This document shows positions 27,149-35,809 of a stretch of DNA of 64,000 nucleotides, one piece after another. Location: positions 186,001 to 250,000 of the forward strand of contig DAAN01000009.1 in assembly GCA_001701135.1 (NCBI GenBank), given 5' to 3'. Under the pieces are notes generated by a model. The model did not search any database, had not been told where the DNA came from, and saw only the letters and a program-made list of their open reading frames with translations. Origin of the DNA: Bacteroidales bacterium H3 (lineage in GTDB: Bacteria; Bacteroidota; Bacteroidia; Bacteroidales; Muribaculaceae). How positions within the stretch are numbered: the stretch's first letter is position 1; each line of letters begins with the position of its first letter. Made by a program: the position numbers and the translations under genes.

Positions 27149-28075
27149 ATGACAGATAACAGCAAAACTTCGCAATGGCAGAAATTCGTTGACGCCACCA
27201 CGGAACACGGCACTCCGGTCAATAAGGTACTTGCCGACATCCGCGGCCGCCTCGCGCCCAAATATGGCGACGGAGAGGCACGCGCCATGGCCCGCATCAT
27301 CTTCGAGAACATCAGGGGATGGTCGCCCGTGGATCTCGCCATCCACAATGCCGATGAAATAGGCGCGCCGACCTTGGAGCGCATCGACAATGTAGTGAAA
27401 CGGCTGCTCGCCGACGAACCGATCCAGCAGATTTTCGGAAACGCGATCTTCTACGGCATGAAGTTCCGCATCACTCCCGACGTGCTCATTCCCCGCAGCG
27501 GAACCGCAGAGCTTGTCGACATCATCGTCAAGGAAAATCAGCGCAAAGATCTGCGGGTGCTCGACTGCGGCACAGGGAGCGGATGCATTGCCATCGCGCT
27601 GCAGCGAAATCTCAATTTCCCCGAAGTCACCGCTATTGACATCAGCGACGCGGCGCTTGCCGTGGCCCGCGAAAATGCCACGGCTCTAAAAGCTCCGGTG
27701 AAATTCCAGAAAGCTGATATTCTTCAGCTTCCCAATGGTGTCACGGGCGCTACGTACGATATTATAGTGAGCAACCCGCCATATATAGCCGACAGCGAAA
27801 AGGCCTCGATGGAGCGTAATGTCCTCGATTTCGAGCCGGCTCTTGCGCTGTTTGTTCCCGACAAAGACCCGCTGAAATTCTATCGCCCGATCCTGGAGGC
27901 TGCCGCCGCAGGGATGCTCTCTCCGGGAGGGAAACTTTACTTTGAGATAAACCCGCTCTTTGCCGACCGACTGGCGGCGCTTGCCCGAAAATCAGGTTTC
28001 TCAGATGTGCAGATCATCCGCGACACCGAAGGTAAAAACCGTTTCATGAGTTGTGTGTCGTCACAGGCATCATAA
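27149..28075 (+). CDS. prmC: Peptide chain release factor N5-glutamine methyltransferase
   Basis: Methylates the GGQ glutamine of release factors RF1/RF2, needed for efficient termination. In the 308 residues, the helical N-terminal domain covers about 1-95. A SAM-binding core follows with VLDCGTGSGCIAIAL (about 138-152) and the catalytic SNPPYI (about 208-213). The IPRSGTAEL stretch matches the PRxxTE motif, with G-T-A where T-E is usual. It follows neuB by 35 bp on the same strand and could share its transcript. Confidence 0.93.
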   Translation: MTDNSKTSQWQKFVDATTEHGTPVNKVLADIRGRLAPKYGDGEARAMARIIFENIRGWSPVDLAIHNADEIGAPTLERIDNVVKRLLADEPIQQIFGNAIFYGMKFRITPDVLIPRSGTAELVDIIVKENQRKDLRVLDCGTGSGCIAIALQRNLNFPEVTAIDISDAALAVARENATALKAPVKFQKADILQLPNGVTGATYDIIVSNPPYIADSEKASMERNVLDFEPALALFVPDKDPLKFYRPILEAAAAGMLSPGGKLYFEINPLFADRLAALARKSGFSDVQIIRDTEGKNRFMSCVSSQAS

Positions 28076-28089
28076 TTTTTTCATCCGTC

Positions 28090-28575
28090 ATGCTGCGAAA
28101 ACACATTTCTGCCGAGACAGCGCTCCAGCGACTCGAAGCTCTCTGCGCCCGCGCCGAGCACTGCCGGCATGAGTTGAGCGAAAAGCTGAGGAGATGGGGA
28201 GTGTCATCATCCGATGCAGGAAAGATACTTGAGTCGCTGGAAAAACGAAAATTCTTCAGCGACAGCCGTTTCGCCGAAGCCTATGCCCGCGACAAGCTCC
28301 TTTACAGCGGGTGGGGACGCATGAAAATAGTGATGGGACTGCGGGCAAAACGTGTTGGCACGGATGAAATCGACAACGCTATCGAGGCCCTCGACCCGGA
28401 GGAATACGAACAGGTGGCCATCAGATGTCTACGAAGCAAAGCCCGCTCCATCAAAGAGGGTTACACCTACGAAGGGCGCACAAAGCTCTATCGCGCCGGC
28501 CTCCAACGCGGATTCGAGTCGCAGCTTGTAGCCGGAATTGTAAAAGACAGCGCCACATGGCCTCAGCAGGATTGA
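28090..28575 (+). CDS. recX: RecX-family regulator of RecA
   Basis: Modulates RecA filaments. From the ATG at 28090 it is 161 residues, made of repeated three-helix units, with RRWGVSSSDAGKILESLEKRKFFSDSRFAEAYARDKL holding the family motif F-D-rich DSRFAEAY. The open frame upstream overlaps prmC, so I use the later start. recA is not in this window. The gene overlaps the next one (comF) by 19 bp, which suggests coupled translation. Confidence 0.85.
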   Translation: MLRKHISAETALQRLEALCARAEHCRHELSEKLRRWGVSSSDAGKILESLEKRKFFSDSRFAEAYARDKLLYSGWGRMKIVMGLRAKRVGTDEIDNAIEALDPEEYEQVAIRCLRSKARSIKEGYTYEGRTKLYRAGLQRGFESQLVAGIVKDSATWPQQD

Positions 28576-29315
28576 ACAAACGCCGTAAAATCACACCGCA
28601 TTGGCTTCTGATGAGGCTGCGGCGTCTTGGCATCGACATTATCGACAGCTTCTTTCCCCGCTGCTGTCCGGTCTGTCAGTCGCGCCTCGTGGAGGGAGAG
28701 GATGGCATATGTCTCAACTGCTATCTGAAAGTGCCCCGCACGGGCTATCATCTTGATCCGTCTAATCCTCTGATACTCCGCCTTGTGGATGTGCGCACCC
28801 CTATCGAAAGCGCCGTGGCGTTTTTTCATTATTCGAAAGACAACGCCTACGCACGGCTTATCCGCGATGCCAAATACCACAATCAGCCCAACCTCGACCG
28901 TGCGATTGCCGGATTATATGCCCATGAACTGCTTGCCGCGGGATTTTTCCGCGACATTGACGCTGTGATGCCTGTGCCGATCCACTGGACCAAGCGGCTC
29001 CGTCGCGGCTACAACCAGTCGGATTTCATTGCCCGGGGGATAGCCGATGTCACCGGCCTTCCGGTACTCCACAATCTGAAAGCCCGCCGCGCCCACGCCA
29101 CCCAGACACGGAAATCGGCTTCGGAACGACGCCAGCCCCTCACCGGCATATTTGCCGTTAGTCATCCCGAACGCCTGCAGGGAAAACATATTCTCCTTGT
29201 CGACGACGTAATCACCACCGGTGCCACAATCCTGTCGTGTGCGCAGACATTAAAAAAAGCGGTGGATGACCACCGCCTTTCAATTCTTTCATTAGGCGCC
29301 ACTAAACTCACTTGA
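28557..29315 (+). CDS. comF: ComF-family phosphoribosyltransferase-like protein
   Basis: A 252-residue protein. An N-terminal zinc ribbon CCPVCQ...CLNC (about 34-60) is followed by a type I phosphoribosyltransferase domain ending with the PRPP loop ILLVDDVITTGATI (about 212-225). The central block PVPIHWTKRLRRGYNQS (about 139-155) is the ComF hallmark. ComF members are needed for DNA uptake in naturally competent bacteria, though the activity is poorly known. I start at the ATG at 28557; the longer frame runs antisense-like through recX. It appears to be the last gene of the ten-gene run. Confidence 0.88.
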   Translation: MASAGLNKRRKITPHWLLMRLRRLGIDIIDSFFPRCCPVCQSRLVEGEDGICLNCYLKVPRTGYHLDPSNPLILRLVDVRTPIESAVAFFHYSKDNAYARLIRDAKYHNQPNLDRAIAGLYAHELLAAGFFRDIDAVMPVPIHWTKRLRRGYNQSDFIARGIADVTGLPVLHNLKARRAHATQTRKSASERRQPLTGIFAVSHPERLQGKHILLVDDVITTGATILSCAQTLKKAVDDHRLSILSLGATKLT

Positions 29316-29368
29316 ACCTTTGAGCCGGCGACAATAAGAGATTGTTTAAGAATAAATGTTACCGGCTC

Positions 29369-29887
29369 TTAACGGTCGAAGAAGGGTGATTTTGAGGAGG
29401 CGGAAACGGGTATTGCAAAATATTGGCAGCAACCGGGCAGCAGATTCATGCGCTCGGCGGCCATTCCGGCCGAGAACATCACACGGGTGTCGACACGAAG
29501 ATCGGCAGCCATGGCGCAGGCCGACCCAATGGCGATACCCACATCCGTAGGACAATATGCACAGGGCACATTGGCCGGTTTTTCACCGCAGGTGGGGAAA
29601 CCGCAATGACCGCAGTTGAGCCCCATGGGCACATTCTTGGCGGCAATTACCAATATGCACTCCGCTTTTAGAATATTCTCGGCATCGCGCTGATAGACAG
29701 GGCGTCCGGTCTCCTCATGCAGCATCTGCATCACATCGCTCAGACGGCGTATATCGTCGCCTGTGACAATGCAACATTCAAGATTGTCGAGACCCTTGGC
29801 CTTGGGAGCCGTGCGGGCGGCCGTCATCATCATTTTTGCAGCATCGAACACACGATCGGTGCGGCTCTGACGTTCATTCAGCACCAT
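29369..29887 (-). CDS. DUF2148 cysteine-rich ferredoxin-like protein
   Basis: A 172-residue protein of the DUF2148 family. Its centre holds eight cysteines in the pattern CGHCGFPTCG...CAYC...SAC (about 92-128), very likely binding an iron-sulfur cluster. The flanking helices (MMMTAARTAPKAKGLDN) are typical of the family, common in strict anaerobes. Redox partner and role are unknown. It is downstream of queA by about 50 bp. An imperfect hairpin (29322-29328 with 29362-29368) lies between its stop and that of comF. Confidence 0.85.
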   Translation of the reverse strand: MVLNERQSRTDRVFDAAKMMMTAARTAPKAKGLDNLECCIVTGDDIRRLSDVMQMLHEETGRPVYQRDAENILKAECILVIAAKNVPMGLNCGHCGFPTCGEKPANVPCAYCPTDVGIAIGSACAMAADLRVDTRVMFSAGMAAERMNLLPGCCQYFAIPVSASSKSPFFDR

Positions 29888-29936
29888 ATTCAGGGGAATT
29901 TATCAGTCCTTGGAATTTTCCGGGCAAACGGAATTA

Positions 29937-30989
29937 TCAGTCGAGGATGAGCATGGCATCGCCGTAGGCGCCAAACTTGTAACCCTCTTTCACGGCGTCG
30001 GTGTAGGCTTTCATCACCAGTTCGTAGCCACCGAAAGCGCACACCATCATCAGCATGGTCGAGTATGGCAGATGCAGACCGGTGACAAGGGCTGTAGACA
30101 CGGTGAAATCATAGGGAGGGAAGATAAATTTGTTGGTCCAGCCGGAATAAGTCTTCATGTGGCCGCCCATGCTCACAGCGCTGGCTATGCCGCGTAAAGT
30201 GGATGTGCCGACAGCGCAAACCTGTTTTCCGTGATCCTTGGCAAGGTTGACCATGTTGACAAGATTCTGGTCAACGGCCATTTCCTCTGAATCCATGCGA
30301 TGCTTGGTGAGATCCTCTACATCGATTTCACGGAAAGCACCGAGGCCGCAGTGAACGGTCAGGAATCCCTGCTCCACTCCTTTGATCTCAAAGCGTTTGA
30401 GCAGTTCGCGACTGAAATGGATACCGGCCGATGGAGCCACCACCGCACCCTCGTTGCGGGCAAAAATAGTCTGGTAGGCCTCTGCATCGGCGGGCTGCGG
30501 ATCACGCTTGATATATTCGGGCAGAGGAGTCTCGCCCAGAGCATAGAGCGCACGTTTGAATTCGTCGTGTTCACCGTCGTAGAGAAAGCGGAGTGTGCGT
30601 CCGCGTGAGGTGGTGTTGTCGATCACCTCGGCCACCATCGACTCATCCTCGCCGAAATAGAGTTTGTTGCCGATGCGGATTTTGCGGGCAGGTTCCACGA
30701 GCACATCCCATAGTTTGTGCTCCTCGTTAAGCTCGCGCAGAAGAAACACCTCGATTTTGGCACCGGTTTTCTCCTTGTTGCCATATAGCCGCGCGGGAAA
30801 CACCTTGGTGTCGTTGAAAACCATCACATCACCATCGTCGAAATAATTGATGATGTCCTTAAACTCTTTGTGCTCGATCTCGCCTGTTTTACGGTGAACC
30901 ACCATAAGGCGACATTCGTCGCGATGAACAGGTGCTTCCTGTGCAATCAGTGTTTCGGGGAGTTTGAATTTAAACTGCGAAAGTTTCAT
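29937..30989 (-). CDS. queA: S-adenosylmethionine:tRNA ribosyltransferase-isomerase
   Basis: Transfers and isomerises the ribose of SAM onto preQ1 in tRNA, giving epoxyqueuosine. The 350 residues match QueA throughout: [14 protein letters not shown] at the start, [17 protein letters not shown] (about 53-69), [22 protein letters not shown] and the late [23 protein letters not shown] region. Length is normal. It follows truB by 29 bp in the minus-strand run that starts at ftsX. Confidence 0.95.
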   Translation of the reverse strand: MKLSQFKFKLPETLIAQEAPVHRDECRLMVVHRKTGEIEHKEFKDIINYFDDGDVMVFNDTKVFPARLYGNKEKTGAKIEVFLLRELNEEHKLWDVLVEPARKIRIGNKLYFGEDESMVAEVIDNTTSRGRTLRFLYDGEHDEFKRALYALGETPLPEYIKRDPQPADAEAYQTIFARNEGAVVAPSAGIHFSRELLKRFEIKGVEQGFLTVHCGLGAFREIDVEDLTKHRMDSEEMAVDQNLVNMVNLAKDHGKQVCAVGTSTLRGIASAVSMGGHMKTYSGWTNKFIFPPYDFTVSTALVTGLHLPYSTMLMMVCAFGGYELVMKAYTDAVKEGYKFGAYGDAMLILD

Positions 30990-31018
30990 GAGGTGTCGGA
31001 AAGAAAATGTATGTGTTA

Positions 31019-31900
31019 TTATTGCTTATTCTGTATTATTGCGGCAGCCATGCGCTCGGCATACGGAAGGATGTCGCGTGCGGCTGATTCGCTCTCGCCG
31101 TGCGGGGTATATTCTCCGGGGGGAATCACCACGTCGGGTGCGCCGTCGTTACCCGGGATTGTGATTTCAGATTTCCATATGGCGTCTACGGTGTCCTCAA
31201 TGCCCATGCAGTCGGCGATACGGTAATCACCCACACGGGTACGGCGCAGAGCCGAAAGATGGGCGCCGCTGCCGAGAGCCTCGCCGATGTCGCGTGCCAG
31301 GGCACGGATATATGTGCCTTTCGAGCAGACTATCTTGAGTGTCAGCTTCATCGCGTCGGCATCGAATCCGAGAATGACGATAGAGTCGATAACCAGCGTC
31401 TTGGGCTTAAGCTTCACCTCGTCGCCGGTGCGGGCCATCTCGTAGGCTCTGACACCTTCCACCTTGCAGGCGGAATAGGCCGGAGGAATCTGGCTGACTG
31501 TGCCGACAAATCGCGGAAGCACCTCCTCAATCAGCTCCGGAGTAATATGAGCTGTAGGGTAAGTAGCGTCGACAGGTGTCTCAAGGTCAAAAGAGGGGGT
31601 GGTGCTCCCTAACTGCATTTCAGCCTCATACTCCTTGACGCCCGCCTGCAGCAGCTCGATATTTTTGGTGGCTTTGCCGAGGCAGAGCAGCATCACGCCC
31701 GAAGCAAGCGGATCGAGGGTGCCGGCATGGCCTACTTTCAGCTTTCTTACTCCATGCTTGCGGACACGGCTGAGGATGGCACCGCGCAGTCGTTTCACCA
31801 CATGAAACGACGACCAGCCGACCGGCTTGTCAACTGCCCAGACACATCCTTCGCTTAGATTGAAAGCGGGAGTCACCATATTTTTGCAGGCATCGGTCAT
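31019..31900 (-). CDS. truB: tRNA pseudouridine-55 synthase
   Basis: Makes pseudouridine 55 in the T loop of tRNA. The 293-residue protein has the [11 protein letters not shown] start (about 20-30), the catalytic motif [15 protein letters not shown] with the nucleophilic Asp (about 58), and the conserved [17 protein letters not shown] region. Its start codon abuts the uppP stop, implying one transcript. The C-terminal tail after about 245 shows no PUA domain, as in short bacterial forms. Confidence 0.95.
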   Translation of the reverse strand: MTDACKNMVTPAFNLSEGCVWAVDKPVGWSSFHVVKRLRGAILSRVRKHGVRKLKVGHAGTLDPLASGVMLLCLGKATKNIELLQAGVKEYEAEMQLGSTTPSFDLETPVDATYPTAHITPELIEEVLPRFVGTVSQIPPAYSACKVEGVRAYEMARTGDEVKLKPKTLVIDSIVILGFDADAMKLTLKIVCSKGTYIRALARDIGEALGSGAHLSALRRTRVGDYRIADCMGIEDTVDAIWKSEITIPGNDGAPDVVIPPGEYTPHGESESAARDILPYAERMAAAIIQNKQ

Positions 31901-32782
31901 TTACCAGCAGATGCAGAGAATACCCACGATTACACAATAGATGGCAAACCAGTAGAGTTTGCCTTTCTTCACTATCGAAAGCATCCAGTTGCAGGCCAGA
32001 CAGCCGACAACAAACGATGCCAGGAATCCGATGAGCAATGGCAGCCAGCCAAGCTCGGTACCCGGTGCGGCTGTGGATGCACCGCTTTCAAACAGCATAT
32101 CCTTAAGGTCGAGGAGCGCTTCACCAAGGATAGGTATCACAACCATAAAGAATGAGAACTGCGCAACCTCCTCGCGACGGTCGCCTATGATGATGCCCGT
32201 GGCAATAGTGGTGCCGGAACGGCTCAGACCCGGGAGCACAGCAATGGCCTGTGAGCACCCGATGATGAGGGCGTCGTACCATGTTATGTTGCGTCCGCGA
32301 CCGGTGAGAACCATCTTCTCGGCTGTGCCGCGCTTCTCTCTGATTTTTTTGAGACGGTGATCGCTGAGATACGCAAAGGTGAGCAACGCGGCAGTAACGC
32401 AGAGGCAAATACCTATGAGGGTGAGATTGGACTCTCCACCCTCCTGCACTCCGAAAAATTGCTCTACCTGCGATTTGAAAAGGATGCCGACGATACCCAC
32501 CGGCACACATGAAAGCAATATTTTCCACACATAGCGTGTGTTGTCATCGTTGCGAAGGGTGAAAAACGAGCGGCAAAGGGGCATAAACTGTTTCCAGAGC
32601 ACCACAATGGTGGAGAGCACGGTGGCTACATGGAGCACCACATTGAGTTGCAGAGCATCCTCGCCGGGTAAATCCAGCCCGAGTATCTGACGGAAAATCT
32701 CGATGTGACCGCTCGAACTGATAGGCAGGTATTCAGCCAGACCCTGCACTATGCCAAGGATAAGGACGTCTATCCAATCCAT
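31901..32782 (-). CDS. uppP: Undecaprenyl-diphosphatase
   Basis: Integral membrane phosphatase (BacA type) that recycles undecaprenyl diphosphate for peptidoglycan and O-antigen synthesis and gives bacitracin resistance in characterised cases. The 293 residues have about eight membrane segments. The first active-site loop QGLAEYLPISSSGH (about 14-27) is followed by the second, LPGLSRSGTTI. It is the third gene of the ftsX-DUF3098-uppP-truB-queA string, an arrangement common in Bacteroidota. Confidence 0.95.
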   Translation of the reverse strand: MDWIDVLILGIVQGLAEYLPISSSGHIEIFRQILGLDLPGEDALQLNVVLHVATVLSTIVVLWKQFMPLCRSFFTLRNDDNTRYVWKILLSCVPVGIVGILFKSQVEQFFGVQEGGESNLTLIGICLCVTAALLTFAYLSDHRLKKIREKRGTAEKMVLTGRGRNITWYDALIIGCSQAIAVLPGLSRSGTTIATGIIIGDRREEVAQFSFFMVVIPILGEALLDLKDMLFESGASTAAPGTELGWLPLLIGFLASFVVGCLACNWMLSIVKKGKLYWFAIYCVIVGILCICW

Positions 32783-32799
32783 ATATCTTCAGAGCTTAT

Positions 32800-33165
32800 T
32801 TAATCTAATGTTGACTGGTTTTGATTTTTCACATCGGCAGTTTCGCCGGCCTTGTCGGTTGCCTTTTTGTCAGCGGGCTTTCTGATGATTGCATAGCCCA
32901 TGAAAAGGAAACCTATAAAGGTGATGGTGGGGCCGACCACAATGCGGCGGGCACTGAAAATGTCGGGGTTGAATGCCTCCTCGGTGGAGGCGCCTCCGAG
33001 CATCAGCAGGAATCCGATGACAATCAAGGCACCGGCGATGATCATCATGTTGAAATTGTTACGGCCGAGAGGAAACTGCGACAAAGCCTCTTTTTCAAGA
33101 GCGCTGTCGGCTTTCCTGACGTTCATTTTACCGATACCCGATGTAGGAGTGGTAGGTTTTGCCAT
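32800..33165 (-). CDS. DUF3098 membrane protein
   Basis: A 121-residue inner-membrane protein with two membrane segments (about 38-58 and 78-96). The DUF3098 signature is FPLGRNNFNMMIIAG...GFLLMLGG followed by FSARRIVVGPTITFIGF. N- and C-terminal tails are hydrophilic and low-complexity. It sits between ftsX and uppP. Function unknown; the conserved company suggests a part in division or envelope synthesis. Confidence 0.85.
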   Translation of the reverse strand: MAKPTTPTSGIGKMNVRKADSALEKEALSQFPLGRNNFNMMIIAGALIVIGFLLMLGGASTEEAFNPDIFSARRIVVGPTITFIGFLFMGYAIIRKPADKKATDKAGETADVKNQNQSTLD

Positions 33166-33234
33166 ATTGTTGATTTCTTTTTTACCTTATTTATATTATA
33201 GTAGCCGGAGGGGAGGGCGGGCTGCTGACAACTG

Positions 33235-34107
33235 TCATTTGAACATATCGTCGTAGTCGGCTCTCAGATAGCGGTTTGTGGCAAACAGAGCTGCCAGGGA
33301 GCAGATGGCCATGCCCACAACGAGTATGCCGCCGAAAATCACACCGGCAACACCCCAGGGGAGCAGCGGTTCAAGCGCCGGATCCCAGTTCTTGCCCCAG
33401 GCTATGAGTGCGGCAAGAACGCCCGAAGCCACAATGCCGGCGACAATGCCTTGCAACAGATTGCTCAATATGAATGGCCGACGGATAAAACCGGGAGTGG
33501 CACCCACCAGTTTCATTGTGTGTATTGTAAAGCGGCGGGCATAGACGGTAAGCCGCACCGTATTGTTGATCAGAACGAAAGAAATAAGCAGCAGCGCCGC
33601 GGCTATCACAAGCATCACGGTGTTGAACAACCGGGCATTACGTGACAGGTTTTTAACCATGTCGGTGTTGACCGACACCTCTTCCACCCCCTCGAAACCT
33701 CGCCATTGATTAGTAATGGCACTGATGCTGTCGACATTTGCCCAGTCGTGGCGCACTTTGATGTCGAACATGGGCGCATAGGGATTCACTCCGAGCATCT
33801 CCACAAGGTCGCTGCCGTCGCCGCCGGTCTCCTCCCGAAGCACATCCTCCTGTGAAAGATACTTATAATCGGATATATAGGGAGCAGAAGCACATATCGA
33901 GCGCAGGTGCTGCACCTGTGCGTCCGAGACCGAGTCGGCAAGGACTACGGTATAACCCATTTTCTCTTTCAACTCCTTTTCCAGGGAGCCGAACGACACA
34001 TTTATAGCGGCGACAAGACCAAGAATGAACAAAACCAGAGTCACACTGATAGTTGCCGTGACCCTGTCGCCCATTCCGGCGATGCGTGAATGATTCTTTT
34101 TCTCCAT
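33235..34107 (-). CDS. ftsX: Cell division protein FtsX
   Basis: Permease-like partner of FtsE that activates peptidoglycan hydrolases at the septum. From the ATG at 34107 it is 290 residues. One membrane segment near the N-terminus (about 20-40) precedes a periplasmic domain (about 45-160) containing the family order VVLADSVSDAQVQ...ISDYKYLSQEDVL. Three further membrane segments carry ARRFTIHTMKLVGATPGFIRRPF between them. The open frame extends 54 residues upstream but a promoter lies inside that stretch, so the shorter form is preferred. ftsE is not in this window. Confidence 0.92.
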   Translation of the reverse strand: MEKKNHSRIAGMGDRVTATISVTLVLFILGLVAAINVSFGSLEKELKEKMGYTVVLADSVSDAQVQHLRSICASAPYISDYKYLSQEDVLREETGGDGSDLVEMLGVNPYAPMFDIKVRHDWANVDSISAITNQWRGFEGVEEVSVNTDMVKNLSRNARLFNTVMLVIAAALLLISFVLINNTVRLTVYARRFTIHTMKLVGATPGFIRRPFILSNLLQGIVAGIVASGVLAALIAWGKNWDPALEPLLPWGVAGVIFGGILVVGMAICSLAALFATNRYLRADYDDMFK

Positions 34108-34116
34108 AATTTCGTG

Positions 34117-34148
34117 CAAAATTACAACATCGACACCCCCTTTGTCAA
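34117..34148 (-). promoter_or_regulatory. Promoter of the ftsX-queA gene string
   Basis: On the minus strand: TTG (34146-34148), a 21-bp spacer, TAATTTTG (34117-34124). The expected transcription start (near 34110) is only a few bases before the chosen ftsX ATG. Confidence 0.65.
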
Positions 34149-34265
34149 GAATTTCGCCAATTTTTATTATTAAAATTGTTAAAAAGAGGCAAGAATTATG
34201 AATTTTCCACCTTTTCCGTATCCTTGAACCGGTAGATTTTAACCCTGATGACAGATGGGATGCAA

Positions 34266-35633
34266 TCATACGAGATCGCAGATAAGAGTGGCCGACGAGG
34301 AGTCAATCACTTTCACTCTCACGAAATCGCCCGTGCGGTAGTTGCCGCGCGGAAACACACAGGCTTTGTTCTGCTCGTTGCGTCCGACCCACTGATCGGT
34401 GCTCCTTTTCGACACACCCTCGACCAGCACGGTGAATTCCTTGCCTATGTCGCGGCGATTGGATTCGGCCGACAGTCGGTTCTGCAGGGCTATCATCCGG
34501 TTTAACCTCTCAATTTTGACATCTTCCGGCACATTGTCGGGCATGGTGCGGGCGGCAAGAGTGCCGGGACGCTCGGAATATTTGAACATGAAAGCCGAGT
34601 CGAAAGCTGCCTCCTCCATCAGCGAGAGTGTCTGCTGAAAATCTTCCTCACTCTCATTGTGGAAACCGGTGAAGAGGTCGGTGGAGATTCCGCAGTCGGG
34701 AATGCGGCGGCGGATGGCTTCCACGCGGTCGAGATACCACTGACGGGTATACTTGCGGTTCATCGATTTCAGTACACTGTCGGAACCTGACTGCACCGGC
34801 AGATGCACATGATTGCAGATATTGTCGTACTGTGCGATTACATCGATTGTGGCGTCGCTCATATCCTTGGGATGCGAGGTGGTGAAACGCACACGCATAT
34901 CGGGAGCAGCCTCGGCCACGAGTTGCAGCAGGCGCGGGAAATCCACGGAATCTTTCCCTTCAGCCACATATTTCGCAGCTTCGTCGCCATTATAATTATA
35001 GGAGTTGACATTCTGCCCTAAAAGCGTCACTTCGCGAAATCCGCGGCTGCGGAGATCGGCCACCTCGTTGAGTATGCTTCCCGGCTCGCGGGAGCGTTCA
35101 CGTCCGCGGGTGTAGGGCACTATGCAGTAAGAACAGAAATTGTTGCATCCGCGCATGATGCTCACAAAGCCGCTGACACGGTTGCCTGAGATACGCGAAG
35201 GAATCACATCGCGATAGGTTTCGGTAGTCGAAAGCTCCACATTGATAGCCTTTTCGCCGGCCTCTGCCGCAGCGAAAAGGTTAGGGAGGTCGAGATAAGC
35301 GTCGGGGCCGGCCACAAGGTCAACGCCATGCTTCTCAATGAGATTGTCGCGGACACGCTCGGCCATACAGCCAATTACGCCAAGAATCAGCCGGCCCTTG
35401 CGACGCTTGCGAAGGGAGGCGAGATACTGGAGTCTGTTGACGATTTTCTGCTCGGCATTATCGCGTATGGAGCATGTATTCAGCAATATGGCGTCGGCAT
35501 CCTCAGGCGAATCGGCCGACACATATCCGGCCTGGCCGAGCACCGAAGCCACTACCTCGCTGTCGGCCACGTTCATCTGGCAGCCGTAGGTTTCTATAAA
35601 CAGCTTCTTATCTTTATCAGATTTAGTTTCCAT
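34266..35633 (-). CDS. miaB: tRNA-2-methylthio-N6-dimethylallyladenosine synthase
   Basis: Radical-SAM methylthiotransferase that converts i6A37 of tRNA to ms2i6A37. The 455 residues have all three domains. The N-terminal UPF0004 domain binds the auxiliary iron-sulfur cluster (ETYGCQMN with Cys about 18, then LNTCSIRDNA and GVIGCMAER). The radical SAM core follows with CNNFCSYCIVPYTRGRERSR (about 160-179), and a C-terminal TRAM domain (about 385-455) closes the protein. The pattern fits MiaB rather than MtaB or RimO. It is divergent from the CoA-transferase gene. Confidence 0.95.
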   Translation of the reverse strand: METKSDKDKKLFIETYGCQMNVADSEVVASVLGQAGYVSADSPEDADAILLNTCSIRDNAEQKIVNRLQYLASLRKRRKGRLILGVIGCMAERVRDNLIEKHGVDLVAGPDAYLDLPNLFAAAEAGEKAINVELSTTETYRDVIPSRISGNRVSGFVSIMRGCNNFCSYCIVPYTRGRERSREPGSILNEVADLRSRGFREVTLLGQNVNSYNYNGDEAAKYVAEGKDSVDFPRLLQLVAEAAPDMRVRFTTSHPKDMSDATIDVIAQYDNICNHVHLPVQSGSDSVLKSMNRKYTRQWYLDRVEAIRRRIPDCGISTDLFTGFHNESEEDFQQTLSLMEEAAFDSAFMFKYSERPGTLAARTMPDNVPEDVKIERLNRMIALQNRLSAESNRRDIGKEFTVLVEGVSKRSTDQWVGRNEQNKACVFPRGNYRTGDFVRVKVIDSSSATLICDLV

Positions 35634-35739
35634 CTGTTTGTCAATTCATTACAACAAAATCATGTAGATAATCCGGCTTCAGCGGAAGGTTGCCGGGAGC
35701 CTCGGGATGTTAAAAAATGTGGAAAAACATCTTCAAAAA

Positions 35740-35771
35740 TTTGCCCGTTCTACACAAAATATCTATTTTTG
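35740..35771 (+). promoter_or_regulatory. Promoter of the CoA-transferase gene
   Basis: TTTG (35740-35743), a 20-bp spacer, TATTTTTG (35764-35771): exact consensus. The expected start is about 30 nt before the ATG at 35810, which supports that start. A minus-strand TAATTTTG (35774-35781) directly faces it but has no clear -33. Confidence 0.75.
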
Positions 35772-35809
35772 TGCAAAATTACGAAAATTTCCCGAACCAA
35801 TCGAACAAG

